Positions 46,597 to 58,700 of a stretch of DNA of 64,000 nt are shown here, in pieces. The first letter of the stretch is position 1. Every line of letters begins with the position of its first letter. Source of the DNA: Enoplolaimus lenunculus (taxonomy: Eukaryota; Nematoda; Enoplea; Enoplida; Thoracostomopsidae). Both the position numbers and the translations under genes were made by a program. A model generated the notes under the pieces. It made no database searches and was not told where the DNA came from. It worked only from the letters and a program-made list of their open reading frames with translations. The DNA lies in the NCBI GenBank assembly GCA_030248215.1, contig JASANG010000708.1, positions 1-64,000 of the forward strand. Direction: 5' to 3'.

Positions 46597-47050
46597 TCAC
46601 AGGGCGGACCGTTTTTCCGCGGAACTACACTAGAGTAAGTATATGCTTTATACTATTTTTTTGCTTCGGTCTAAGCCTTAGGCTTAGGTATACGCTTTAG
46701 GACTACGCGCACAATACTACGCCAAATTTTTATATCTTAACTTTTTGACCACATTAATTACTTTGGTATGCATGCACACAATTCTTCTGGCATTGTTTTC
46801 AGACACTTCAAAATCTACACTAAACTTTAACTGCGAGCACGTGACTGTTTCGTATGTCGAAATATTTCTGTCAAATGTTTCTATATGTAAACAAATTCCT
46901 TGCGCGAATTGCAGCAAATTACAAATGTTAAAACTGATGTTCATTAAGAGGTAAAATTTTCGATTTGAGCAGGCCCTCAATTGTTGGGAACCGATCAGAA
47001 TCGTTAGCACTACGCTAGGCAGTTGGAGACGTGAATTTTTCATTTAAATT
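46597..47050 (+). repeat. Dispersed repeat with TTAGGC hexamers, copy 2
   Basis: CAGGGCGGACCGTTTTTCCG, CTAGAGTAAGTATATGCTT and CTTAGGCTTAGGTATACG match copies at 39285 and 49470. Similarity to the 49470 copy (ACAAATGTNARAACTGA) extends to about 46950. Confidence 0.5.
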
Positions 47051-48465
47051 TGGCCAATGTCTACACATATTTGGCGGCCTATAGCGAATGTGCTGAAACG
47101 TTTTTTTACTATATTTCTAGGAACACAACCAGTTATACATCTGTGAGTTGAATAGCGGCAGTAAAAATTATTTTTATTCACCTTCGACCAGAAAAAGGGG
47201 ACCATCGTTTGGTTGACAATCCAGATTGTTTTATAAATAAGCAACACAACAGATTCATTCTGAAACGTCTTCAGTTTCAAACACAGCTAATCCGGTGATC
47301 CTATTAAACGACAAGGTTTAAATATCATACCGTTACTATGTATAACTTTTAAATAAAACATATCAACTAAACAACTTTTACATTGAAACTGTAAGGAACC
47401 ATAAGACAAAAACCACGAAAGTGAAAACAAAATAAAAATAGATTTACTGAAACAAAATGTGACAGAAAATACATCAGAGTCAGTTGTGGAAAAAGCTTTT
47501 GAACTCCTGAGCGAGATGACAAAGGCAATTTTAATATTAAGTCAAAATATAAAGTTTCGATTTTGATCCTCTGCACTATATTTAGCCTCGGTACCCTATC
47601 TTGGATCCAAATATTACAATATTAGCAAAGGCAAAATATAACCCAAGAGCATAGCGAAGAACCACATTTTGCCATCATTACTTACATAACCAGATGATCA
47701 ATTTTCAAAGACCAGGTAAAATCACACTGCAAACACTGCAAACCAACAGTTTCTGTTCAAGACCTTGCCCGTGTGTGACCAATTGCCACTGGGAATGCGT
47801 TAAATAAATACGCTTTTGTGACAAATTTTATCTGCGAATATCTGCAAATATTTGTGACCCTCAAGGCACACAAGATAAATGACAAACTTAGTATAATTGG
47901 CATACAATCTCGCACCATTTAAATACAAAAATGTTGTGGACACAATAAGGTTGATATATCACGGCAATTTGTTGTTGCCAGCAGGCTCGTCGACCGACAA
48001 CTTGCAGTCGAAACCTTCGTCAACTTGACGTTTTTTGCACATCATTAGACTTTTAACCTTTGAATTATGCTCAGGATTATGCTAATAGGCTTAGGACACT
48101 GTCTGTTGGGCGACAAATAGTCCGAGCGACCAATAGTAGTAGATTTGATAAGGTAAGGTACAGTCTAGAAAATACATACAAAGTCACTGTTTACTCAGTT
48201 TAACAACTTGAGGTCTGGTTGAGAGTCAGTATGACTGCGCTCAAATTCGAGTTCAATCCAACCCAACGCTAGAAAAATATAAGTCAAACTGAGGTTTTTA
48301 AATTTTCACTGGAGCCAAATTGACACGACTGTGGAAGTCACATTGAATTGGTGTTGTTCTTTAATAAAAATTTGATTCAGAACTAAGAGTGAAATCAGAC
48401 GGAGATCATGTGATCCAGTATCCATAGTTAGACTTTAAGCTGACTAAAGTCCAACATAGGGTAGA

Positions 48466-48550
48466 TTAAAATATATCACTACATAACTGAATAAAAGAAC
48501 AATCTGGAGAGGCGAAATAAATATCAGTCCTCCTCTCGTGTCACTACAGT
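48466..48550 (+). mobile_element. End fragment of the mariner-like MITE
   Basis: GGCGAAATAAATATCAGTCC followed by TCCTCTCGTGTCACTACAG and TA matches the right end of 40486-40913. Confidence 0.65.
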
Positions 48551-48589
48551 AAGTTCATTAAGGAGTGCAGTATGATATTAAAAATACAT

Positions 48590-48981
48590 CAGGGTGTAAA
48601 CGGATAACCGTTTCCGATTCCATTTCCGGCAAAAATCGGTGTCCGTTTCCGTTTCCTTCATAGAAATAACGGAAATTCTGATATTTTTAAGTAAGAAATT
48701 AGTTGTAAGTCATGTTTATATCTACCAATTTTTCCTTACAAATATGCTACAATTGTTCGAAATGAAATAAAAATTACGAAATTCATTCGAAATCTAAAAA
48801 TGTCGATGAACCTGCAATTTTTTCTTTAAAATCTTAGAAAGTTCGGTGAACATTTTCACGCCTCTATTGTGTTGGCAGAAAAATAAAACATCTTTGTTGT
48901 TATACCTCAATATCTGTTTTCCGTTTCCGTTATTTTGATCACTATCCGTTTCAGTTATTTTTACTATCCGCCTACACTCTG
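48590..48981. mobile_element. Complete hAT-like MITE, CAGGGTGTAAACGGATA family, 8-bp TSD
   Basis: Element of 392 bp with ends CAGGGTGTAAACGGATA and TATCCGCCTACACTCTG (inverted, 3 mismatches). It is flanked by AAATACAT (48582-48589) and AATTACAT (48982-48989), a target duplication with one mismatch. Related to 7060-7464. Confidence 0.87.
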
Positions 48982-49452
48982 AATTACATACAGGTAAAAA
49001 TCATTTGCTGCATACTAAAGAAGGTATAGTTGAAAAAATCCCCTCCGAATTTTTTGCAGAGGCAAGAAAAATGACACCTTTAACATGCTTCGGCAAATTT
49101 TTGAGCAACGTTGTGTGTATACGCAAAAAAAGAAGGAAGTGGATTATTAACAGAATTTTTCGACTGACACATATCATGGTACAACCGGGGTCTGCCTCCA
49201 ACTCCGGCGCAAAAACGACCTCCGGCTCCGTTATTTTTCACCTCCGGTTGCCCCATGACACGTATATAATTTGGGAAATTTCCATTGCGCCAAAACTAGA
49301 AACAAGTGATTTGTTCTGTAAACGGTCCTGACCAGGCTGGCAACAAAAGTTGGATTTGGCAAAGACTTGCGGTTCATATTTAAATTCGGGTGTAACCACG
49401 TTTGGCAATATGTCTTTTGTTATATAAAAATCAATACTTTTTGTTTCCGATC

Positions 49453-49632
49453 ACGGCCCATGTAAAGATCAGGGCGGAACGGTTTTCAGTGTGACTGCAA
49501 TAGAGTAAGCTTAAGCTTTGGACTGATATTTTTGCTTGGCTTAGGCTTAGGAAAATTCTTACTCATTTTTACGCTTAGGCTTAGGCTTAGGAATATGCTT
49601 AATACTATTACGCCCTTGCTCTTTACATTGGC
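49453..49632. mobile_element. Short inverted-end element with TTAGGC hexamers, copy 3
   Basis: The outer parts are imperfect inverted copies: CATGTAAAGATCAGGGCG on the left and CGCCCTTGCTCTTTACATTG on the right. Between them lie GCTTAGGCTTAGG and ACGCTTAGGCTTAGGCTTAG, three TTAGGC units in a row. It may define the true element behind the copies at 39285 and 46597. Confidence 0.5.
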
Positions 49633-50830
49633 CCAGATCACAAATGTCAGAACTGAGGTCGAGCATGAAAAAGTTGCGTTTGCAAAGACTTCCTGGAGCA
49701 ACAAATTTTATTAGTTTTGCAGGTTGGAACGCAATATTCAAATTTTATAAAGTTGGTATTCGGAAACAAATTGTACAACTGTTTGAGATGTCGGTTCGAA
49801 GGGGTGGAATCCAACAATGACAAAATTCCACCATACTGGTGTCAGGGAAACAGACGGGGGTAAGAATTATATCGTGAGCTCGGAAAAATTAAGCTAGTAT
49901 AAAACTTAGTCAAATTCGTTTGGCGGGGGAAGAATTAAACTAGTTTTATTCTACCGAAGGGAAGAATTATCCCGTGACACCGGTGTAACTTTTTCGTTGG
50001 CGTGGTAGAGAAAATTTTAACATTTTTGCTGGTAAAACCTTTGGTTAAGAGAGAAAAGCTGTATCCACACCATTCTCGATTACCTATATACACAAAATAT
50101 TTTTCATATTTTCCAGACAAAACATTGGTGATCTAAAAATAAGTTTTCAACTGCAAAGCATTGCAAGCAGAAAACGTTCTAGCTCTTATTCCAGCATCTT
50201 GAACTTAAAATTTGATATAATTTAACGGCTTTATTTCGATGCAGAACTCTTCATCTAGAAATGTTCCGCAGTGAAACCGAAATAGAATGCGTGGAAATTA
50301 TTAAAAGAAAACTTAAAATCAAAATAGAACTTCTTCCGGAAATATTAAAAAGCTAATTTTTTAAAAAATTATTCAAATTTCAAGGAGTGTTTGGGCTGTA
50401 AACATCGTCGTTTATCAGCGCTTGAACATATTAAGTGTCAGCGGTGGTAATATTAGGAAGTTTTTCGTATACTATAAATTTTGTGTCGTTGCGGGTTCCT
50501 TTGTATTAATACTTTTGAATTGTCCAAGTTTTAATCGCCGAGATTTCTGAATAACAAAGGTTATAAACCGATTTCTCACGACTGTTATTAACTCATAATT
50601 TTAAACTTTGAACATTAAGTTCACGTAGAAATCTAGTATAGTTGGTGTTCGGCTTCGGCATTTTTTTCCGCGTCCGTGCATCCTGATGAAAACAACTATG
50701 AAATATTTTGTATTTCCGAAAAACAAAAATAGAAAAAAAACGATATTTTCAACGTTGCCGTCTTATGTTTAGATCAATCAAGAAAAACTGGGCAGTAAAG
50801 GTTGAGCAACCTGAGGTTTTTCGTAATCAA

Positions 50831-51040
50831 TTTCCATCAGCTGATCGTCGAGTGACAGCGGTTTTGTTTTTCAAGAACCCAAAACATTTTTCCTGCAATT
50901 CCAAAAAAATTTCAAATCCGTCTTAACGGAATAAATTTCCATCAGCTGATCGTCGATTGACAGCGGTTTTGCTTTTCAAGAACTCAAAGCATTTTTTCTG
51001 CAATTCCAAAAAAATTTTCAAATCCGTCTTAACGGCAGGT
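50831..51040 (+). repeat. Direct tandem duplication of 105 bp
   Basis: TTTCCATCAGCTGATCGTCG begins at 50831 and again at 50936. The two copies differ at only a few bases down to AAATCCGTCTTAACGG. Confidence 0.9.
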
Positions 51041-51775
51041 AATCCGATCAGCATAAAATGGGTTTTTTCGATTGAGTTTTCAAAATGCAGATTTGTCTGG
51101 TTTTTTATTCTGTCAATGATGAATGCGCCGGTAAGAAAATTTTTTGCGTGAAAATTCATCTCGCAAAGTTCTGTTTTTATTTCGTTTTAAGTTGCACAAA
51201 ACAAAAAAATCTGACAGGTGTGTCCGTTATTAAAGGTCGCAAACAGCGTTGTCGAATGACTGAAAAGAATACGAAAAATAAGAATGCTAATAAATGCCAT
51301 GTTTAGAAGTTGCAGAACTGACCCGTGTCTATAACATGAGCCAGTTTACTAAAGCCTCAAGCCGTAAACCGGAGTTAACGTGTATGTATATATAAAGGTT
51401 AAAGATAAGGTTATTAATCTAAACGATAAAGTGCACCAGTATTGTTGTTTCCCAGTGGGCAACAATATAATTAGCATGGACTTAAAATTATATAAATTGT
51501 AGCGGGGGGCTGTCTTACAATTTTAACAATACCCCTTTTTAAAATTTAGAAAAATTTCATGCCTATGCTACTGTTCTGCCCCTGTTTTAAACATTGGCCC
51601 CCTTTTTTAAAAACGCGAAAATTGTCAATGTTTACCCCCTCTATTGATTTTTTTCTCGTCTCCCCTTTTTGATTTTTGAAACATTCTGGGTTTTTGTTTT
51701 AAATTTTTTTTTGTGTAGTATGTACGTACGTGTGTGTATTTGTGCATGTGTGCATACATAAATATATTATTCATA

Positions 51776-51879
51776 TTGTGTTGTTGTTGTTGTTGTTGTT
51801 GTTGTTGTATCATATTGTTGTTGTTGTTTTGTTGTTTTATATTGTTGTTGTTGTTTTATATTGTTGTTGGTGGTGTTGT
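51776..51879 (+). repeat. (TTG)n microsatellite
   Basis: Imperfect TTG trinucleotide repeat with TTTTATA interruptions. Confidence 0.9.
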
Positions 51880-53900
51880 ACCTTAGGTGCAGCGCTCTGA
51901 ATTTTTTTACAGCGTTGCACCTGGTACATTGCGCATACACAGGCATATGTATAGGGCGGCACTCAGAAGTGCGTTAGCTTGCAGTGATTTTAAGATATCT
52001 ACATTATTAAGGCATAAATGGGTGCGAATACTTGTAATAAAACGAATCCGAATACGCGTGCAATATAGATTTATGGCATCCTTACGGATTATGATTGGGG
52101 TGTGTAGGTACTTATTTTAACTGAAATAAATTTTTAATTTGAATTCCGTGATCCAGTAGCCTCCCTAAGTAAAATTGAAAAGATGGTAATTCTGAGAATT
52201 GAAAGACTCGCGAAGCAACCCTTGGAAGCCAAAACATGGTTTTAATTATATTTTTGTTAATTTTAAGTAAAATTTTGTTTTGAAAATTACGGATTGTCGT
52301 CAAAATAGTGGATTTTTTCACTTTTTATGCGATTTGAAAGATCAATTTTGTTTTTAATATAAATTACTTTGGGTCAAAACAACATATTTTAGATTTTTGA
52401 GCTATTTTAAAAGTTTAAATTTTCATCTAAAAACTAAATTTTTAAGACAAAACAGCTTTTTGTTAGATTTTAACAAAATTTTAAGTTCGAAATTTTTAAG
52501 AAAAACTTTTTTAAGTTAAATTTAGTGGTTTTTCAACGTTTCTGAAAAGTTTTAAAATTTTATCATAAAATTCCTAGAACTCAATTAACCTTTCGGTTTA
52601 CGGATATATAAGCGCAGAGCAAGTCGGGTTCGGGGGCTAGCGAGTTGCTGCCCGACGGCTTAGCGGCTTTGTGTTTTAGAGTTTACCGATTTTGAGGAGT
52701 TATTGGTTATAGTTGCACGCAAAGTAAGCGGTTAGTGTTGAGATAACTGTACTGTATTTTTGAGATGAGTATTTGGAGCCCGTTGCGTACGATACTTTGT
52801 GAAGCCTAACTGGAATTTCTTACTAATTTTTGTGTGAATTTGGAATTTTTGTGAAAATTCGTGTGCTATATTTATTGCTAAGCCGGGTTTTTGGAATTTT
52901 TACGATTGGAATATTATAGCGTGCATACGAGAATTCATTCCGCAAGGAGCCCCTAAGTTTCAAATAGTATTTCATAAATACGTAGTTGTGTAGTTTATCT
53001 GGTTAGACAAGAAGTTTCTTGGTTTGTATGATGTTGATTACAAGTATTTTGGGGTGTCAATTAGTGCTATTTTGGGGTTTAAATGGTCTAATGATTTGCC
53101 GAGTAGTCACAGATTGATATTTAAGAGTGTTTTACCCTTCAAAGGAGCCATAATTTTATTGTTCTGTGGCTTGTTTTATGGTTCTGAAAGTACTTATTTT
53201 GTGTTACGCGATCTGAGATATTTTTGGGGCATAGGAAAGTTTAAGCATTTGTTTCTGCCATGGGGCTTGAGTTTAGTTAAGTTGTTTTAAAATTATAGCT
53301 CGTGCGATTTTTATTGTAAGAGAGTTAGAGATTTGTGCTTGCTTTGGTAACCTTCGAACTTAACTAAAAAGTTGTTCTCCAGAGTGCTGACCGAGTTTGA
53401 AGTTGTATTTGTTAAGTTCGCAGTGTTACAAAATGTTTGCAATCATGCTTTATTTTGAAAAAAACTAGACTCAAGTCTTAAATATAAGCGAACCAAACGC
53501 CTTTGGAAGTTTAAGGAGAGCCCAATACCCAAAAGTTCTTTCAAATTACAATTCTGTACATAGATAAATTATGAAACGAGGAGCATTTTTGTGACTGTGC
53601 ACTCTATTGGAACAACTAATCAATCATCAATACAAACGCGTTTTTGAAAACAAGAAAAGCGTTTCGAATATATTTTTTGCCATAAATCTTAAATTACTAA
53701 CAAACAACCTAGAATTTAATTTCGAATTGTGGCCTCTTGCGTTTCCTTCGAAGGAAATTGTGCAAAGATTTCTTTATTTGTATACATCGCATCAACAACA
53801 CACCAGCACCAATTAGACACATCGTTATGAACTCTGTGACATGCTCCAATCAGTGTCGGGCACCGGAAAACGTCTCTTTCCGAGCGGAACAACAGGCTTA

Positions 53901-54581
53901 TGCGGCGTTCACGTTATAACTGGGCAGCTTGGAACACGTTTTGTCCAATGTTGATTCGACGTCAACACAAAAATTCTGTGATTCGAATAGCGGTTATGTA
54001 GACCAAATGTGAATGTCATATGACATCGGCTTACAAATCACTGATGTCGAGCGATCATCGTATACAAATAACCATTTGTCATAAGATACTGCGGGACATT
54101 TATGCGAATATCATATGATATTCCAAAATTCTACTAAATATCATATGATATTTATACAGGACAATGGAATTTGTGCACGCTAAATAAAACAGTAAAAAGT
54201 CGGATAATGCAGCATTAAATGATTTCGCAAGTTGAATTAGCTTCTACCGTTCTGTTTCTCGCTAAGTTTTCCCCAAAATATATTCCTAAGTACAAATAAT
54301 TCAAATTTGAAATTTTAGTATCATATGACATTCTATAGTACAATCAAGCTAGTTTACCACAACTTTGCAGACATTTTCAAACATATCATATGATACTCGC
54401 AGACAATATTTGGAATATCATATGATATTGCAGTACAAACACTAGATGTCACATCAGGATAGCATACAATTCAAATTTTTTGAATATGATAACGGATAAA
54501 TGGTCAGACAAAATGTTACCAGCTATAGTCATAGGGACAAAACGTGTTCCGTGCTGCCCCAGTTATAACGTGAACCCCGCA
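53901..54581. mobile_element. PIF/Harbinger-like MITE with long TIRs and TTA duplication
   Basis: Element of 681 bp with inverted ends of about 45 bp: TGCGGCGTTCACGTTATAAC on the left and GTTATAACGTGAACCCCGCA on the right, with GAACACGTTTTGTCC further inside each. It is flanked by TTA (53898-53900, 54582-54584), as expected for PIF/Harbinger. The interior has several copies of the palindrome ATATCATATGATAT. No transposase. Confidence 0.85.
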
Positions 54582-55503
54582 TTAGCCAAGTACATCAATA
54601 TTTCCGATTTTGTATAAGAAAAAGCGGATAACTGGCCGATTCAAACCCATTAAACCCAGTGACTTTTGTTTTGCACCAAACTAACACTAGTGTGGGGGTA
54701 AACTAAACAAGTATCTTCAAACATATTTCTTCAAAGTTTAAGGAACCAAACCCGCTCATATTTCAAAGTGCCACACTGAAAACCACGATCCATTTAATAG
54801 ATCACGCAAAATAAGTATTTAAAAAACCATTTTGAACGTTGTGGTGAACGGTCTACGTATAGGGCTGACCATCAAACTTAAAGTGCACTTAAACCAAGTG
54901 GAAACTAAAACATAAGCCTTCGTCTAGTTTTCGTATATCCCTGCTAAGTATGCCTTGCGAACAATACAATTTTATGCGGTCTGTTGTCTTAATAACGAAA
55001 AATGTCTCAAAAACTTGATGGTTTTGCTAGTCTAAAAACTCAATCTTACACGGACAGAAATGTTCAGATTGCTCTACTTAAATCTCCAACCATCCAATCT
55101 AACACTTGCAATACAACACAACAAAATTAAGTATCAAAAGGAAAACTAATAAATACTCAACGAATAAATATGAACACATTAATATGATATACGCCATCTA
55201 CATTCTGCAAAATACAAAACACAAGCAACACGATCGCTACACAGTTATACCATAAAAAAGTTAATTTTAAAGTGCCCACCGTATTAGCGCATCACACCGA
55301 AAGAGCAGTTTCACTAGAAACAGAATTTTTCTGGAACTGGTATTTGAATAATTTTAATCAACAAATTACTATTAAACAATTTTTCATGTGAAAAAGTATT
55401 AGCTTTCAAATGACTGTTAGTAATTTGACAACACATCGGAAAAATTATTTTCCCGTGCAGGCCGAAACAGGATTACCGGTGGGACCCGGAAGAAAGACAT
55501 CCT

Positions 55504-55509
55504 TTATTT
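55504..55509 (-). promoter_or_regulatory. Possible FZR1 polyadenylation signal (AATAAA)
   Basis: AATAAA on the minus strand, 200 bp after the FZR1 stop codon. Confidence 0.35.
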
Positions 55510-55708
55510 ACGTTAACTAATTTCCTGCTCATTCAACAGTTTCTGTTGAGTAAAACTGTTACCAGATCCAACTATAACAATAGTAAACACGCTAGTATTG
55601 CGCATACCCAGCGGAACCTAAATGATTATAGTACAACACACTTAAATAAAAAGAAAGATTAGTTTGTTGTACTTTTCGATACTTATGTAAAAATCAAACC
55701 ATTGCATG

Positions 55709-58700
55709 TCACCTGATACTTTGGAACATGTTCAGTGCAGATTTTCGTTCCTTAAACAAAATATACGCAATCACAAACTTCAACACAGTACAAAAAAAAC
55801 GCTGTCCGTTTTCAGCATAGAACAAAATATTCCTAAATTTTCAGATAGGGTTAACGGGCAAAAATGTAACATTTCTCACTCGTCAACAGGGAGCTGCGGT
55901 GTACACATGCTGCTTTATCAGTGAACGTAATTCCAACATCTTGCAACCTCATCAGTGTACAATAAAATATGAGCAAGTTATGCGTCATTACCTTCTGCTG
56001 TCGAGGTTTGCTGAAAATGTTCCAAAATCGTAGCGTTTCATCACCTGCACCAGTCACTATTGATTCTCCATCCGGGGACATTGCCTGAAACAAAATAAAA
56101 TACAACGTGAAATGTAGGCAGAACTCTACATTATTAAAAGTTCCAGAAACAACCAGTAATACGGCTACAGCAGAAACAACTGATAAATTTTAATTACAAA
56201 TTCTCTATCATACGGTATTCAACTTGCTATGCTGGATTGCTCTACTGCAGACCAACACCGACAGTTCCGCCTGGATGTAGACTTAAGTCTGGACATGCTT
56301 TGAACATGGCCACTGGATACCTCGAAGTTACAAAAACCTGGGGTTAGACTGTGCTACATATGAATTCCCATAAATGAGCTGCGAGTTGAAACCAACATCA
56401 AAAACCAACAGTTGCAAATCATTAAAAGTTTCAACTTTTGAGAAATTATGAAAATATTAAACAATAGATTTATTCACCAAATACAACACGCGGTACGAAT
56501 GTCCCGTCAATTTAGCAACTTCTTGCATCGATGGATACTTCCAGACAATGATTTGGTTTTGAGAGTAGCCGTGAGTACTAACCTAAACCAATGTACACTT
56601 GAATTCATAAGCAAAAATGGTAAGCTGAAAACTACTATAATATAGTGCTATATGCCATTTCTCCGTCTATCTATGTATCTATCTGTATAGTGTTAGTTCA
56701 TTTGGCTTCCTTTAGGCTTTTCAGCGAAAGGAGAACGTCATCAGCATACACTAACTTATATACATTAGCATTTTAAAACAATGTCCGGTTCACAATAACT
56801 TCGTCAACGACGAAAGTCACCTACAAAACCAAGACGAGTTCATACATACTTTCAGTGATTTTCTATTAACATAATAATCGTAGCCTCTTCGAACACCAAT
56901 TAGGTCACGAAAATCTTGGACACTGGTTGTGTTTCCAAAATCTTACTTAAATAGATGGTTTAAGCAAATATTTAACTTTTTGAATAAAATAGCTAATCGC
57001 CATACTTGAGTTATTGTCATAAGAAGGAAGCCGTACTTTTGCTTTATATCAAGAAGGCACAATGAAGCTGCAATTTCAATTTAAATAAAGTTAACATGCC
57101 TGAAACGTCTCGCTGTAAAACATCATATTTGGTCAGTGACTTAAGTATTTATTTAGCTTAAGCACGCTTTTAGACACGTTAAATTGGCTTGGCTAAATAA
57201 ATGCTAGCACATATTTAAGTAGGCATTCAGAAACCTAACCAATGTTTCTAAAAGTTCTATTGCTGAGATTATAATGCTTCTCAATTTAATAAAGCTGCAC
57301 ACATATTTGGTGTACTATTAAAAACCGTGTTGATTACAATTTCACTAGTATGTTTTGACCATGCGATATTGCACACTTGCGAACCGGTGTCAACTTTTTG
57401 CATCGCTTGTCCAGTTAAAATGTTCCAAAATCTAAAATATAAACTTATTTAGACTCAAATAGGTTTCTAGGTTTCTAGGTTTTAAAAAGGTTAATCGATT
57501 TTAACAATCCATTCTAAGCAATTTACGCTAAACTGTAGAAAGGCAAAATTATCTTCCAGTTTTCACGCCCAGCTGAGAAGAGCGAAAAATTTTATCGTAT
57601 GACGCGCACAATTTGTATCAAAGAATTTTCGTCAAACATCATGTAAATTTTAAGTAAAATTTATATTGGTTATTCAACGAAACCATCTGATCTTGTGGCT
57701 TTTCGAAATGTTTCAATGAAACTGTTTATCCAAAGTACTGATGCACACATCCCAAGATATAAATAACCCACCGTATATGTCGGTCAGCAGTTCCACCACC
57801 CGATGCCAATAGACCATGATGATGCGGCGACCAGCCTAAAGTATAATATAAAGTATTAAGCAGGGTACAAAGTTTAACTTGAGTATACCGGCATCGGAAT
57901 AATAAGTTTTGTGACTATATAATTTGTATTAAAAATTCTAATATTGATTTAGGGTGTATTTTCGATGGTAACAAAGCTCAAAAACATTGCATGAGCAAAT
58001 TGGCAATCATTTTTTGGTTCTGCAAAAGCAAAACTACAACCAATTATTAATGTTAACTCAACGAAAACAATATTTAGTAGATATATGATGTAGAATTTTT
58101 ACGAAACACATCACAACAAGTAGGCCTAAAATTAAAATGCCAAAATTCAGATTCCGATTGATTGTGCTCTCGGAATCGAAGCTCGTTTTGAATCGGAATT
58201 CAAGCTAACCATTTATTCTTGCTCCTACAAGTCACTCAAATGTCCAACTTTACATCGTACCAGTCTGACTAAAACCACGCTTTACACCGACGAAAAATCA
58301 AACCATTCCTAACGAATGAAAGATTGTTCAGGGTTTACCAACTAACTTGAAATTTTGGCTGCTGACTTTACTAATAAAAGAATATATCAAGATTCAAGAA
58401 TTCTCAAAGTATGTCCAATTTTCACCACAAGTTGGGAAACTTAGGTTGAAATATGCTCACCGATTGCTTTAACAGCGGCTTGATGTTCAGAATGCACTTG
58501 AACCGGAGTTGCAGCATTGAGCGCCCATATCAACAGACGATTATCGTTTCCGCCAGATGCCAAATACTGGCGGTCCGGAGACCATTTAAGACCACAGACC
58601 TAAATTTAAAAACGTGTTTCTGTCTCAATTTTGTTACATGCAAAAATTAATATTAGTAAACACAACCTTATCAGTTATTTGATTATTTTTATAAAGAAAT

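Larger units (their letters stand above)
37531..55708. other. Gene-poor interval of about 18 kb between Kv and FZR1
   Basis: No ORF in this interval shows a recognisable protein or a splice-consistent exon series. Identified content is listed separately: TTAGGC-bearing repeats, the second satellite locus, mariner-like, Harbinger-like, palindromic and hAT-like MITEs, trinucleotide repeats and a tandem duplication. A TATATAAG at about 52605 is an isolated promoter-like motif. Remaining stretches (about 43300-44660, 45000-45800, 47060-48460, 51060-51770, 52130-53890, 54590-55700) show nothing identifiable. Confidence 0.5.

Noticed and set aside
52600-53290. Possible gene with TATA box (TATATAAG near 52605) and an 88-codon ORF at 53024-53290
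   Set aside because: No recognisable domain, splice partner or repeat relationship; ORF length is unremarkable for this base composition.
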